64,000 nucleotides of DNA from NORP309 sp964352735 (GCA_964352735.1 CAYGTC010000006.1:62001-126000), one strand, 5' to 3'. Shown: positions 53,625 to 62,164, numbered from the stretch's first letter. Notes: generated by a model from the sequence alone, not told the origin. Made by a program: numbers and translations.

Positions 53625-55658
53625 TTATTTTACTCTCATGCCTGCTTCAGCTCCGTTATCAGGTGCTAATACGAATATGTCTTTACCGCCAGGTCCTGCG
53701 GCTAAAACCATTCCTTCAGATACGCCGAAACGCATTTTTCTAGGTGCTAAATTGGCCACCATGACAGTATTTTTGCCAATCAAATCTTCTGGTTGATAAG
53801 CTGATTTGATGCCCGCAAATACATTTTTTTGTTGACCGCCCAAATCAAGGGTCAGCTGTAATAACTTGTCAGCACCCTTAACATGTTTTGCATCAACGAT
53901 GGTGACCACGCGTAAATCGATTTTAGAGAAATCATCAAAACTGATTTCTTGACTGATCGGATCATTACTCAGATGTGGACTTAATGTTTCAGTTTTTTCT
54001 GAGGCTGATTGCAGATCCTCTTTAGATTCTTCGGTCATCATTTCTACTGATTTCATTTCAATTCTGGTAATCAATGGTTTGAATTTGTTGATTTCATGAT
54101 TTAATAAGGGCTGTTTGATGGATTGCCAGTCATTCAGTTCAGTTTTCAAGAATATTGCGGCCTTTTCTGCGGTATCTGGTACAACCGGCGCCAGCCATGT
54201 GATCAAAACTCTGAATAAATTGATCCCTGTTGAACAAATCTGATGAACCTCTTGTTGTTTATCCTCATCTTTGATGCCTTTCCATGGTTCCATATCTGAA
54301 ATGTATTGATTGGCCTTGTCTGCAAGTGCCATAATGTTTCTTATGGCAGCTGAATATTTTCTGGCAACAAATAATGCTGCGATTTCATCAGATTGGTCAA
54401 TAAAATTTTGATAAAGTTCCGCTTGGTGAAGTTCAGAAGCCAGCTTTCCATCAAATTTTTTCTTGATGAAGCCTGCACATCTGCTGGCAATGTTGACAAT
54501 TTTTCCAACTAAATCAGAATTGACTTTGGTGACAAAATCTTCCAAATTAAGATCAATATCCACGACTTTATCTGAAAGTTTGGCTGCATAATAATAACGT
54601 AAGTAATCTGGCTCAAAATGTTTTAAATAGGTCGATGCATTAATGAATGTTCCACGAGACTTTGACATTTTCTTACCGTTGACCGTAATAAATCCATGAA
54701 CAAATACAGAGTCTGGTACTTTTAACTCTGATCCGTATAACATCGCTGGCCAGAATAAACTGTGGAAGTACAAAATGTCTTTGCCTACAAAATGCACCAT
54801 TTGAGTCTTGGAATCTGGTGATATCCAATCATCAATGTTTTCACCGTTTTTATCACAAACATATTTGAGGGCGGCCAGATAACCAACAGGAGCATCTAAC
54901 CACACATAAAAATACTTGTCTTGAGTACCTGGAATTTGGAAGCCAAAATAGGGAGCATCTCTGGAAATGTCCCATGATTGAAGTCCTGCCTCAAACCATT
55001 CTTTGAGTTTGTTGATCACTTCATCTTGTAAGGCGCCTTTATTCATCCAGTCTTTCAGAACATCTTCAAAGTTTTTTAAATTAACAAAATAATGCAATGA
55101 TTCTTTTATTATCGGTGTGGCTCCAGAAATTACTGAGCGGGGGTTGATGACTTCTGTGGCATTATAGGTGGCAGCACATACCTCGCAATTATCGCCGTAT
55201 TGATCTTCTGCTCCACATTTGGGGCACTCACCTTTCACAAAGCGATCGGCCAAAAACATTTTTTTCTCAGGGTCAAACAGTTGTTCAACAACTTTGGTAT
55301 CGATGTGCCCATTTTTTTGTAAGGCTTCATAGATGCGATTGACCATCAGTTGATTTTCTTGAGAATGCGTACTGTGGTAGTGATCATAGGAAATATTAAA
55401 GTCCTGTAATACTTGCCAATGTTGTGCTCTGGTACTTTCAACGAAAACTTCTGGTGTTATGCCTTCTCTCTCAGCACGGAGCATGATTGGTGCACCATGT
55501 GCATCTTCGGCACATAAAAAGCGTACTTTTCTGCCTAATGAACGATTAACACGTGCCCAAATATCCGACTGGGTGTGTTCTAATAGGTGTCCTAAATGCA
55601 ATGCACCATTGGCATATGGTAGTGCAGAGGTAATAAAAAGTTTTCTGGAATCAGTCAT
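53625..55658 (-). CDS. metG: Methionyl-tRNA synthetase
   Basis: MetG charges tRNA-Met. The 677-residue protein is a standard long MetRS. It has the HIGH-type motif ALPYANGALHLGHLLEHTQS at the N terminus and a zinc knuckle (CPKCGAEDQYGDNCEVC) near residue 145. WLDAPVGYLAALKYV, the KMSKS motif in GKKMSKSRGTFINA near residue 330, a helical anticodon domain, and a C-terminal tRNA-binding domain (FDDFSKIDLRVVTIVDAKHV) follow. It is divergent from trpE with a 200-bp gap. Confidence 0.98.
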   Translation of the reverse strand: MTDSRKLFITSALPYANGALHLGHLLEHTQSDIWARVNRSLGRKVRFLCAEDAHGAPIMLRAEREGITPEVFVESTRAQHWQVLQDFNISYDHYHSTHSQENQLMVNRIYEALQKNGHIDTKVVEQLFDPEKKMFLADRFVKGECPKCGAEDQYGDNCEVCAATYNATEVINPRSVISGATPIIKESLHYFVNLKNFEDVLKDWMNKGALQDEVINKLKEWFEAGLQSWDISRDAPYFGFQIPGTQDKYFYVWLDAPVGYLAALKYVCDKNGENIDDWISPDSKTQMVHFVGKDILYFHSLFWPAMLYGSELKVPDSVFVHGFITVNGKKMSKSRGTFINASTYLKHFEPDYLRYYYAAKLSDKVVDIDLNLEDFVTKVNSDLVGKIVNIASRCAGFIKKKFDGKLASELHQAELYQNFIDQSDEIAALFVARKYSAAIRNIMALADKANQYISDMEPWKGIKDEDKQQEVHQICSTGINLFRVLITWLAPVVPDTAEKAAIFLKTELNDWQSIKQPLLNHEINKFKPLITRIEMKSVEMMTEESKEDLQSASEKTETLSPHLSNDPISQEISFDDFSKIDLRVVTIVDAKHVKGADKLLQLTLDLGGQQKNVFAGIKSAYQPEDLIGKNTVMVANLAPRKMRFGVSEGMVLAAGPGGKDIFVLAPDNGAEAGMRVK

Positions 55659-55911
55659 TGAGTCTTATTTGTTAAAATAATTTAATAAAGGTTTATTATC
55701 TCACTAATAGTAGATGAGCTAAATGCTTTTGATGAGGATTAGTTAAAATTTTATTCAAGTCGTTAATAAAAGAATCATATGGATGAGATTCCATAGATCA
55801 AAATTACAATTTTTGAATAAATCACTTGATAATTTATAAAATGGTTAGCATCTGGTCATTTTGCGCATAAAATGGCTGTTATTTCTATTAAACATTAATC
55901 AGTCACTTAAT

Positions 55912-57393
55912 ATGCTCACTCAACAACAATTCGAAGAATATTTACACCAAGGTTACAACCGCATTCCAATGTATCGCTGTATCTCAGCGGATTTAGATAC
56001 ACCTTTGAGTGCCTGGCTTAAATTGGCCAATGGTAAAAATACTTTTTTATTGGAGTCAGTGGTTGGTGGTTCACGTTGGGGAAGGTATTCTATCATTGGA
56101 CTTTCAGCGGACACCAGTTATACCGCTAGAGATGATCAGATTACCAAATATGTGCTGGGTGAAATTGAAGAATCTTACAGTTGTGAAAATGTATTGGATG
56201 AACTCAGAAACATAAAAAACGAATACAAGGTACCAAAAATCAATGAGTTACCTGCTTTTAGTGGTGGGCTGGTTGGTTATTTGGGCTATGAAATCATTGA
56301 GCACATTGAAGATAAGCTCAAAGGCAAAACACCAACTGATCAATTACACATCCCTGATGTTCACTTGATGGTGGCAGAAGAAATCGCCGTTTTTGATAAT
56401 CTGGCAGGAAAAGTCTGGATTATTATTCATGCCGATGGTGAAGATGAAATGGCTTTTGCTAAGGGGCAAAAAAGATTGGATGAACTCAGCCATCGTTTAA
56501 GGAGTGGATCAGTGGGATATACCACTGATCATAATGCTGTCCCAAACACTGATGAAGCAAAAATCGACATGAGCTTTACTCAACAGCAATTTGAATCTGC
56601 GGTTGCTGAATGCAAAGATTTAATCAGTTCAGGTGATATCATGCAAGTGGTTTTATCTCAACGCATGAGTATGCCTTTTACTGCACGACCCATGGATGTT
56701 TATAGAGCGTTGAGGGCATCAAACCCGAGTCCGTACATGTATTTTATGGACTTTGCAGATTATCAAGTGGTGGGTTCTTCCCCAGAAGTTTTGGTTCGAA
56801 AAATGGGTGATACTGTTACTATACGGCCTATTGCAGGAACTCGACCAAGAGGAAAAACCCCTGAAGAAGATGCCAAATACGAACAAGAATTGTTAAATGA
56901 TCCAAAAGAATTGGCAGAGCATTTAATGTTGATTGATCTTGGTCGCAATGATATTGGTCGTGTTGCACAAACCGGTTCTGTGGATTTGGTTGACAAAATG
57001 GTTATTGAACGTTATTCACATGTCATGCATATTGTTTCTGAAGTGCAAGGAAAATTAAAGGAAGATAAGGATAATATAGATGTCATAAAAGCGGTTTTTC
57101 CAGCAGGGACACTTTCAGGTGCAGCTAAAGTTCGTGCGATGGAAGTGATCGCAGATTTAGAACCTATTAAACGCAATGTCTATGCCGGAGCTGTTGGCTA
57201 TTGGGGATGGCATGATGACATGGATTGGGCGATTGCCATTCGTACCGCCGTTATTAAAGATGAAAAACTGCATGTCCAAGCCGGTGCTGGTCTTGTAGCA
57301 GACAGCGAACCCTCAAAAGAGTGGCAAGAAACCCTCAACAAAGGCAAGGCCGTTTTTAATGCCGTTCGTATCGCAACCTCAGGAGAGCTATGA
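55912..57393 (+). CDS. trpE: Anthranilate synthase component I
   Basis: TrpE converts chorismate to anthranilate using ammonia from TrpG, the first step of tryptophan synthesis. The protein of about 493 residues has the N-terminal YNRIPMYRCISADLDTPLSAW region with LLESVVGGSRWGRYSIIGL, and the chorismate-binding core (IMQVVLSQRMSMPF, VGSSPEVLVRKMG, IRPIAGTRPRG, LIDLGRNDIGRV, FPAGTLSGAAKVRAMEVI, QAGAGLVADSEP). I use the ATG at 55912; an in-frame TTG at 55861 would add residues without similarity. No Trp-rich leader peptide was found upstream: the only short ORF there (from 55872) has no Trp codon. It overlaps trpG by 4 nt. Confidence 0.96.
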   Translation: MLTQQQFEEYLHQGYNRIPMYRCISADLDTPLSAWLKLANGKNTFLLESVVGGSRWGRYSIIGLSADTSYTARDDQITKYVLGEIEESYSCENVLDELRNIKNEYKVPKINELPAFSGGLVGYLGYEIIEHIEDKLKGKTPTDQLHIPDVHLMVAEEIAVFDNLAGKVWIIIHADGEDEMAFAKGQKRLDELSHRLRSGSVGYTTDHNAVPNTDEAKIDMSFTQQQFESAVAECKDLISSGDIMQVVLSQRMSMPFTARPMDVYRALRASNPSPYMYFMDFADYQVVGSSPEVLVRKMGDTVTIRPIAGTRPRGKTPEEDAKYEQELLNDPKELAEHLMLIDLGRNDIGRVAQTGSVDLVDKMVIERYSHVMHIVSEVQGKLKEDKDNIDVIKAVFPAGTLSGAAKVRAMEVIADLEPIKRNVYAGAVGYWGWHDDMDWAIAIRTAVIKDEKLHVQAGAGLVADSEPSKEWQETLNKGKAVFNAVRIATSGEL

Positions 57394-57974
57394 TGTTATT
57401 AATGATCGATAATTATGATTCATTTACGTATAATTTAGTCCAATATTTTGGCGAGTTGGGTTGTGATGTTGAGGTTTACCGAAATGATGAAATCTCAGTA
57501 GAAAAAGCCCTCAAGTTGAAACCGAGTCATGTGGTCATTTCTCCAGGACCTTGTAATCCAGATTTGGCAGGCATATCAATGGACATGATTAAAGCATGTG
57601 CTGGTCAGGTTCCTTTATTAGGGGTCTGTTTGGGGCATCAATCTATTGGGCAAGTTTTTGGCGGCAATGTGATAAAGGCCAAAACCATAATGCATGGTAA
57701 GACTTCTGTTGTGCACCATAATGGGACTTCGGTTTTTAGTGAAATTAATGATTCATTCAAAGTAACGCGTTACCATTCTTTGGTTGTTGAAAAATCCTCT
57801 TTACCTGAACAATTAGAAATAACAGCTTGGACCGAAGATGATCAAGGGGAGTTTGATGAGATCATGGGTTTTAGGCACAATGAATATGCCATCAGTGGCG
57901 TGCAATTTCATCCTGAGAGTATACTTACCGAACATGGTCACTTAATGTTAAAAAATTTCCTTGATGGCAAATAG
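57390..57974 (+). CDS. trpG: Anthranilate/aminodeoxychorismate synthase component II (glutamine amidotransferase)
   Basis: This class I glutamine amidotransferase supplies ammonia to TrpE. The 194-residue protein shows LLMIDNYDSFTYNLVQYFGE, VVISPGPCNPDLAG, the nucleophile motif PLLGVCLGHQSIGQVFGG (Cys of G-V-C-L-G-H) and the His-Glu pair in GVQFHPESILTEHG. It starts at ATGATG overlapping the trpE stop. The same subunit may also serve folate synthesis as PabA, since sequence cannot separate the two, but context favours trpG. trpD and trpC do not follow: a terminator lies 35 bp downstream. Confidence 0.94.
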   Translation: MMLLMIDNYDSFTYNLVQYFGELGCDVEVYRNDEISVEKALKLKPSHVVISPGPCNPDLAGISMDMIKACAGQVPLLGVCLGHQSIGQVFGGNVIKAKTIMHGKTSVVHHNGTSVFSEINDSFKVTRYHSLVVEKSSLPEQLEITAWTEDDQGEFDEIMGFRHNEYAISGVQFHPESILTEHGHLMLKNFLDGK

Positions 57975-58008
57975 ATTAATCTGAATACCCATTCTTTATT
58001 GATATTGT

Positions 58009-58040
58009 AACAGCCTTATTTGATAAGGCTGTTGTTTTCT
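58009..58040 (+). terminator. Rho-independent terminator after trpG
   Basis: A perfect 11-bp stem, AACAGCCTTAT (58009-58019) and ATAAGGCTGTT (58023-58033), closes a 3-nt loop and is followed by GTTTTCT. It lies 35 bp after the trpG stop and should end the trpEG transcript. Confidence 0.85.
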
Positions 58041-58239
58041 AATACACCTTAATCAATAGTTGCGGCTCATTTTTTTATCGCATATCAAATACTCTGAGGA
58101 TCATATACAACAGAAAAACACCCTTCTTTTTTTATTTCTTTTTAAATTAATCGTATTTATTTTTTTGTTTTGTCGCGTATATAAGTAAGAACCATAAATG
58201 AGTCAGCAGTTACTTCGATGATGACCAAGCCTGGTTAAA
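58041..58239. other. AT-rich intergenic stretch without recognised features
   Basis: Together with the terminator and the element around it this makes a gap of about 470 bp between trpG and the small secreted-protein gene. I see no open frame with coding character and no RNA gene here, only AT-rich runs. Confidence 0.5.
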
Positions 58240-58356
58240 CCGAATATTTCATCATAGAATTCATTCAGGTACAAAGTGTACTTTTAAAAACTCGTTTAAC
58301 GTCATGTTTTTCATGGATAAAATCAAGCTTTTTACCGTTTTGATGAAATATTTGGG
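58240..58356 (+). mobile_element. MITE-like element, short form (copy C)
   Basis: This 117-bp copy starts CCGAATATTTCATCATAGAA and ends TTTTGATGAAATATTTGGG. It keeps the left-end segment CATCATAGAAT that copy A has lost, then jumps straight to CATTCAGGTACAAAGTGTAC. Its internal deletion (about 140-150 bp relative to long copies B and D) therefore has a different left breakpoint from that of copy A. It lies upstream of the small secreted-protein gene. Confidence 0.8.
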
Positions 58357-58448
58357 TAAAGTTTCAATATCCATTTCTCATGTAATTGACCAGAAAAAAA
58401 TGATTAAAAATGGTGTGATGGTTTATTGAATGACATTTAATTATTAAT

Positions 58449-58802
58449 ATGAAGACAACAATGAAAAATTTAATTTTACTGATTTTAGCTATATTTTTGA
58501 CCAACCCACAAGTTTTTGCAGGAGAAGTTTATTGGCAAACACAAGAAAACACATTCCAATCAAGGCAAAATTGTTCCATCAATGGCCATTCCCATAATGA
58601 TACATTACAAGTTTCTGAGTTTTGGTTAGACTGCGGAGATAATAATATTAAACCCATTAAAACGGGTCCAGTCTCTGGTCGCTCGATTGTTAACTTTGCA
58701 GGAGAAGCTAAACTAATATGTAAAGTCGATGTTTCACAATTTGGCCGAAATGATGACTTTTTCCTTCTTTTAGACTGTCAACAGCCCAGTCATAAAAAAT
58801 AG
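58449..58802 (+). CDS. Small secreted protein of unknown function
   Basis: The 117-residue product has a clear Sec signal peptide (NLILLILAIFLTNPQVFAGE, cleavage after A-x-A-like VFA) and a mature part of about 90 residues with four Cys (QNCSINGH, LDCGDN, LICKVDV, LDCQQP), so two disulfides are possible. I do not recognise a family. An ATG at 58461 is an alternative start and leaves the signal peptide intact. A strong hairpin follows at 58830-58867, shared with the convergent arsH gene. Confidence 0.65.
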   Translation: MKTTMKNLILLILAIFLTNPQVFAGEVYWQTQENTFQSRQNCSINGHSHNDTLQVSEFWLDCGDNNIKPIKTGPVSGRSIVNFAGEAKLICKVDVSQFGRNDDFFLLLDCQQPSHKK

Positions 58803-58829
58803 CAGACAGTCGAAAAAGTAACCATAATA

Positions 58830-58867
58830 TTGACCTTTACTTAATTCATAAAATAAGTAAAGGTCAA
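58830..58867. terminator. Bidirectional hairpin terminator between the small secreted-protein gene and arsH
   Basis: A perfect 14-bp inverted repeat, TTGACCTTTACTTA (58830-58843) and TAAGTAAAGGTCAA (58854-58867), has a 10-nt loop. ATTTGATGATGATTATTTT follows on the plus strand, a weak T-run. Placement between convergent genes (stops at 58802 and 58889) supports termination from both sides. Confidence 0.65.
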
Positions 58868-58888
58868 ATTTGATGATGATTATTTTAT

Positions 58889-59602
58889 TTAAGTAGACTG
58901 TGTATTTATGCGTTTTTTAAACTGTTCAAAAGTTTCTTTTCTTTCAGAATAACGATCAACCATATATTCTTTGTTGTCTCTTAACAATAGAGTGAATTTA
59001 ACCAATTCTTCCATAACATCTGCAATACGATCATACAATGATGATGGTTTCATACGATTATCATCATCAAATTCCAGCCATGCTTTTGGAATTGAAGATT
59101 GGTTGGGTATTGTCACAAGCCTCATCCACCTGCCAAGAATACGCAATTGATTGACGGTATTGAATGATTGCGAACCCCCACTGACTTGCATAACAGCTAA
59201 GGTTTTTCCTTGTGTGGGACGAACGCTACCGATCGATAAGGGTATCCAGTCAATTTGTGATTTCATGATACTGGTCATGGAACCATGTCTTTCTGGTGAG
59301 CACCAGACCATCCCTTCCGACCAAGTGACCAAATCACGTAATTCCTTAATTTTTTCATGATCTGCATCAACGGTATCTGGTTGTGGTAAATCTTTAGGAT
59401 TGAATATCTTGGTTTCAGCGCCAAAGTATTGCAAAATTCTGGCGGCTTCTTCTGTTGCTAGACGGCTGAAAGAGCGCTCCCGAAGTGAGCCATACATCAG
59501 TAATATTTTGGGTGCATGCGTGCTTTGATTGGTATTTAAAAGTTGTTCAGGATCTATGGGCTTGATGACATTTTTATCAATATTGGGTAAGTTGTTTGTC
59601 AT
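58889..59602 (-). CDS. arsH: ArsH-type NADPH-dependent FMN reductase
   Basis: ArsH proteins are flavodoxin-fold FMN reductases/oxidases; some oxidise organoarsenicals and confer arsenic resistance. The 237-residue protein has the NADPH/FMN motif LLMYGSLRERSFSRLATEEA (G-S-L-R-x-x-S), MVWCSPERHGSMTSIMKSQIDWIP (P-E-R-H-G-x-[ML]-T), TQGKTLAVMQVSGGSQSFN and LRILGRWMRLVTIPNQSS, all typical of ArsH. No other ars genes (arsR, arsB/acr3, arsC) are nearby. It is the third gene downstream of a MerR-type promoter, so its inducer may not be arsenic. Confidence 0.9.
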   Translation of the reverse strand: MTNNLPNIDKNVIKPIDPEQLLNTNQSTHAPKILLMYGSLRERSFSRLATEEAARILQYFGAETKIFNPKDLPQPDTVDADHEKIKELRDLVTWSEGMVWCSPERHGSMTSIMKSQIDWIPLSIGSVRPTQGKTLAVMQVSGGSQSFNTVNQLRILGRWMRLVTIPNQSSIPKAWLEFDDDNRMKPSSLYDRIADVMEELVKFTLLLRDNKEYMVDRYSERKETFEQFKKRINTQST

Positions 59603-59669
59603 GGTTGGTATCCTATATTGGATTGAATATTTACAATTGGTGGTTATTTCATGGTGAATTGATATTGGA

Positions 59670-60065
59670 TCAAGTATTTTTTATGCGATCTGGCAACAAT
59701 AATATTCGCTTCGCCATATCACTTGAGATTCTTGTTTGAGTAAAGTATTTCTTTAGAGGATTCTTTTTGATTAAATCAGGATTGTTTGTTATGAATGTAT
59801 CAATATCATGATCATTGCTGCTTTCCATTCTTTCTGAAATGAGACTTAATAATGAGAGTGTAATTGTGGTGTTATATTTGTGTTCCATACCAGCATTTTT
59901 TGCTATTATTTGGATTGAACTAGCATAATGGTATGCGGCTGTAATAAAGTCATATTTTTGCAACAATAAATAGGCCCCAATAACATGTTGTTTGTGCCCA
60001 AAATTGCAATTTCCCATGTCTTTTTGTTCAAAGTTTTCTAGCAATTTCTGATGTTTTTGATTCAT
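59670..60065 (-). CDS. Conserved helical protein of unknown function between merR and arsH
   Basis: The 131-residue protein is predicted to be all-helical and has no signal peptide. FGHKQHVIGAYLLLQKYDF, then ITAAYHYASSIQIIAKNAG and EHKYNTTITLSLLSLI with the following ITNNPDLI resemble, from memory, a widespread uncharacterised family with the pattern F-x-H-x-x-H-[IV]-x-x-[AT]-[YW]-x-[YL]-L and K-Y-[HN]-x-T-[IL]-T. The spaced histidines could bind metal; that is inference. It lies 20 bp after merR and 67 bp before arsH in the same orientation, so it is likely part of a three-gene operon. Confidence 0.7.
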   Translation of the reverse strand: MNQKHQKLLENFEQKDMGNCNFGHKQHVIGAYLLLQKYDFITAAYHYASSIQIIAKNAGMEHKYNTTITLSLLSLISERMESSNDHDIDTFITNNPDLIKKNPLKKYFTQTRISSDMAKRILLLPDRIKNT

Positions 60066-60085
60066 ATTGAAAATCTCTATCTAGG

Positions 60086-60607
60086 TTAATAAACGTTATG
60101 CCAAGATCTAATCATGGCAATTTCTTGATCATCGATGTTGAGTGATTTTAGAAAGGCCTGATGTGCTCTGGGTTCCATTTTTTCAAACTGAATGTGCCAG
60201 TTTTTCATGTCATCAATTGAACAGCCGCACGCATGCATTATAGCTGTCCAACGCTGTTTGGTTAATTTTTCGCGTTTGTCCTGTTTTTTCAAAACAGCTA
60301 TAATCGATTTCTGTTGTTGCCTTAATTTTTGTATTTCAATTTCTAATGCATTGAATTGGTTGTGAAGTATGTGTTCTTGGGTTGCATCATCATCTAAATC
60401 CAATAAGGTTTTGATTTGATGAATCGATAAGCCATATGAACGAAACCCAATGATGTCATTTAAGCGCACAATTTGTTTAGTGCCATACTGTCTATAACCG
60501 TTATTGGTTCGAGACTTAGGGAAGAGTAAGCTTTTTTTCTCGTAATAAAGCACCGTTGTACGAGAGATATTGAATTTGTTCGCCAATTGTGAAACAGTGA
60601 GTAACAT
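60086..60607 (-). CDS. MerR-family transcriptional regulator
   Basis: The 173-residue protein has a MerR winged helix at the N terminus (TVSQLANKFNISRTTVLYYEKKSLLFPKSRTNNGYRQYG, then LNDIIGFRSYGLSIHQIKTL) and a long dimerisation helix. A C-terminal domain with W-x-x-x-[FM]-H-A-C-G and W-H-I-Q-F-E then F-L-K-S-L-N-I lacks the C-x8-C metal loop of CueR/MerR, so the ligand is probably not a soft metal bound that way. The promoter 28 bp upstream has the 19-bp spacer typical of MerR targets, so autoactivation is likely. It leads an operon with the 131-residue protein and arsH. Confidence 0.9.
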   Translation of the reverse strand: MLLTVSQLANKFNISRTTVLYYEKKSLLFPKSRTNNGYRQYGTKQIVRLNDIIGFRSYGLSIHQIKTLLDLDDDATQEHILHNQFNALEIEIQKLRQQQKSIIAVLKKQDKREKLTKQRWTAIMHACGCSIDDMKNWHIQFEKMEPRAHQAFLKSLNIDDQEIAMIRSWHNVY

Positions 60608-60634
60608 AGGCCTTAAATGTTTAAATGAAAATCT

Positions 60635-60665
60635 ATTGTAAGCCCTATACCTATAGACAGGTCAA
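60635..60665 (-). promoter_or_regulatory. MerR-type promoter with 19-bp spacer upstream of merR
   Basis: Read on the minus strand, TTGACC (60665-60660) and TACAAT (60640-60635) are separated by exactly 19 bp, the over-long spacing that MerR-family activators correct. The spacer and -35 share the imperfect dyad ACCTGTCTATAGGT. Transcription would begin about 20 bases before the merR ATG. Confidence 0.75.
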
Positions 60666-60680
60666 TCGCTTTGAATAAAA

Positions 60681-60965
60681 ATGATTTGTTATTTTTATCT
60701 GTCCAATAGAATAGAGGCTGAAAGGCTTATAAATAATGAAAAATATAATGATTTGTGTTTGAATATGACTTTATATTTGCAATGGAGTGTTTGTGTGGAA
60801 CTCGCCAACAACAAGCAATTGATTCGCTACATTAATCAAAATTCCAAGGTCAATTTTTTGGCTTTTTTGGACACAGGATTTGCAACAGTGGAAAGGCGAG
60901 AACTTGTTGGAATATACTTTAATGAAAGTGAGAAGCCAAATGTTAAGAGGTCAAGGTATTCATGA
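60681..60965 (+). CDS. Possible small protein upstream of a GNAT gene
   Basis: A 94-codon open frame (with an internal ATG near 60765 that would give about 66 residues) ends in a TGA overlapping the ATG of the GNAT gene (ATGA at 60962-60965), the spacing typical of coupled genes. The product (WSVCVELANNKQLIRYINQN, NFLAFLDTGFATVERRELVG) matches nothing I recognise and there is no good ribosome-binding site. It may be real or a chance frame in a leader region. Confidence 0.3.
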   Translation: MICYFYLSNRIEAERLINNEKYNDLCLNMTLYLQWSVCVELANNKQLIRYINQNSKVNFLAFLDTGFATVERRELVGIYFNESEKPNVKRSRYS

Positions 60966-61435
60966 ACACTGAACTTTTGCAAGTCACTACAGATCATATT
61001 CATCAAATGATGACATGGTTTGAGAATGAAAAACAACTGAATCAATGGTCTGGCCCAGGATTTGCATACCCATATGATTTCGATTCCTTTAAGCGTGATT
61101 TAAAACTGGATAAAATACAGTCATTTTCATTGCAATCAGGCGAATCAGAATTATTGGCTTTTGGGCAATACTATCGACGATTAGAGCGCTGCCATTTGGG
61201 ACGTTTGGTGGTCAATCCATTATGCCGTGGGCAGGGTGTTGTTGATGCATTAATCGACAAAATGATGGAAAAAGGGTGTTTTAAATTGTCAGTCAAACAA
61301 TGCTCACTGTTTGTTTTATCAGATAATCACAGTGCCATAAAGGCCTATAAAAAAGCTGGATTTGTGGTGACGGATTATCCTGACCAAATCCCATTAGCTA
61401 ATTGTTTGTATATGGTTCATAGGAGAATACAATGA
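60962..61435 (+). CDS. GNAT-family N-acetyltransferase
   Basis: The 157-residue protein has GNAT features: QVTTDHIHQMMTWFENEKQL at the N terminus, CHLGRLVVNPLCRGQGVVDALIDKM with the acetyl-CoA loop R-G-Q-G-V, and LFVLSDNHSAIKAYKKAGFVV (N-x-x-A-x-x-x-Y-x-x-x-G-F). Substrate unknown. Its stop overlaps the start of the next gene by 4 nt, so the two are co-translated. Confidence 0.88.
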   Translation: MNTELLQVTTDHIHQMMTWFENEKQLNQWSGPGFAYPYDFDSFKRDLKLDKIQSFSLQSGESELLAFGQYYRRLERCHLGRLVVNPLCRGQGVVDALIDKMMEKGCFKLSVKQCSLFVLSDNHSAIKAYKKAGFVVTDYPDQIPLANCLYMVHRRIQ

Positions 61436-61878
61436 ATAAGATACATCATTACAGGGCATTGGAAAATATGTATGCTGCAGCACCAATCAATCAAATATTT
61501 CAACCAGTAATGGAAGTTTCTGAAGGGCGATCAGAAATTCATATTACTGTCTCGGAAAAATTTCATCACTCTGCTGGGGGTGTGCATGGTTCTGTGTATT
61601 TTAAAATGTTGGATGATGCGGCCTTTTTTGCCGCAAATGCGCTTGAATATACCTATTTTGTCTTAACCAAAAAGTTCACGACCCAATTTACCAGACCAAT
61701 TGCAACAGGGACAATGACTGCAATAGGTGAAATTATTGAACAAAATGAGCACGAATTTTTAGCAGAATCAGTGCTTTATGATGCAAATGGGCGAGAAATT
61801 GGCCAAGGTGATGGTGTGTTTGTTTGTGGTCGATTACCTTTGGTCGGTGCCAAGGGGTATCTCTTAGGTGTGTCATAA
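61432..61878 (+). CDS. PaaI/YdiI-type hot-dog thioesterase
   Basis: The 148-residue protein has the hot-dog thioesterase layout: KFHHSAGGVHGSVYFKMLDDAAFFAAN (the H-x-x-[GA]-G-x-x-H-G-x-x-x-x-x-x-D-x-[AS] active-site motif with Gly/Asp), VLTKKFTTQFTRPIATGTMTAIGEI, and a final strand QGDGVFVCGRLPL. Members hydrolyse acyl-CoA thioesters; the actual acyl group is unknown. It overlaps the GNAT gene by 4 nt. Confidence 0.85.
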   Translation: MNKIHHYRALENMYAAAPINQIFQPVMEVSEGRSEIHITVSEKFHHSAGGVHGSVYFKMLDDAAFFAANALEYTYFVLTKKFTTQFTRPIATGTMTAIGEIIEQNEHEFLAESVLYDANGREIGQGDGVFVCGRLPLVGAKGYLLGVS

Positions 61879-61942
61879 GTAAAGACGAGTTTTAATAAAA
61901 CGTCAACTTGATCTCAATTTAAAAAAATCAGAGGTGTTCTTT

Positions 61943-62164
61943 ATGAATACAAATAAAATCAACCCCAAAAAATTACTTAACAGCAAATGGACGGCTCTCA
62001 ATCCGCAGAATAAAGAAAAGCACTTTATGATTGTACGCGTTAAATTTGATGATAATCAACAGGTCATTGAATGTTTAATTGAGGCGGTCATGTCAAAAAA
62101 ACAAACGCACTTGAGTTGGCGGCAGCTAAAAGATAAAAGTCAATGGTTACAAGGCTGGCAATAA
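61943..62164 (+). CDS. TIGR02450-type small tryptophan-rich protein
   Basis: The 73-residue protein fits a family of small conserved proteins with NPKKLLNSKWTALNPQNKEK at the start, a central strand region and SWRQLKDKSQWLQGWQ at the end. I start at the ATG at 61943 because GAGGTG lies 7-12 bp upstream; an in-frame GTG at 61934 is part of that site. Function is not known for the family. Confidence 0.85.
   Translation: MNTNKINPKKLLNSKWTALNPQNKEKHFMIVRVKFDDNQQVIECLIEAVMSKKQTHLSWRQLKDKSQWLQGWQ

Noticed and set aside
55861..55911. Possible trp leader peptide or longer TrpE start
   Set aside because: The only short frame (ATG at 55872, about eight codons) has no Trp codon and no attenuator hairpins were evident; the TTG extension adds residues foreign to TrpE.
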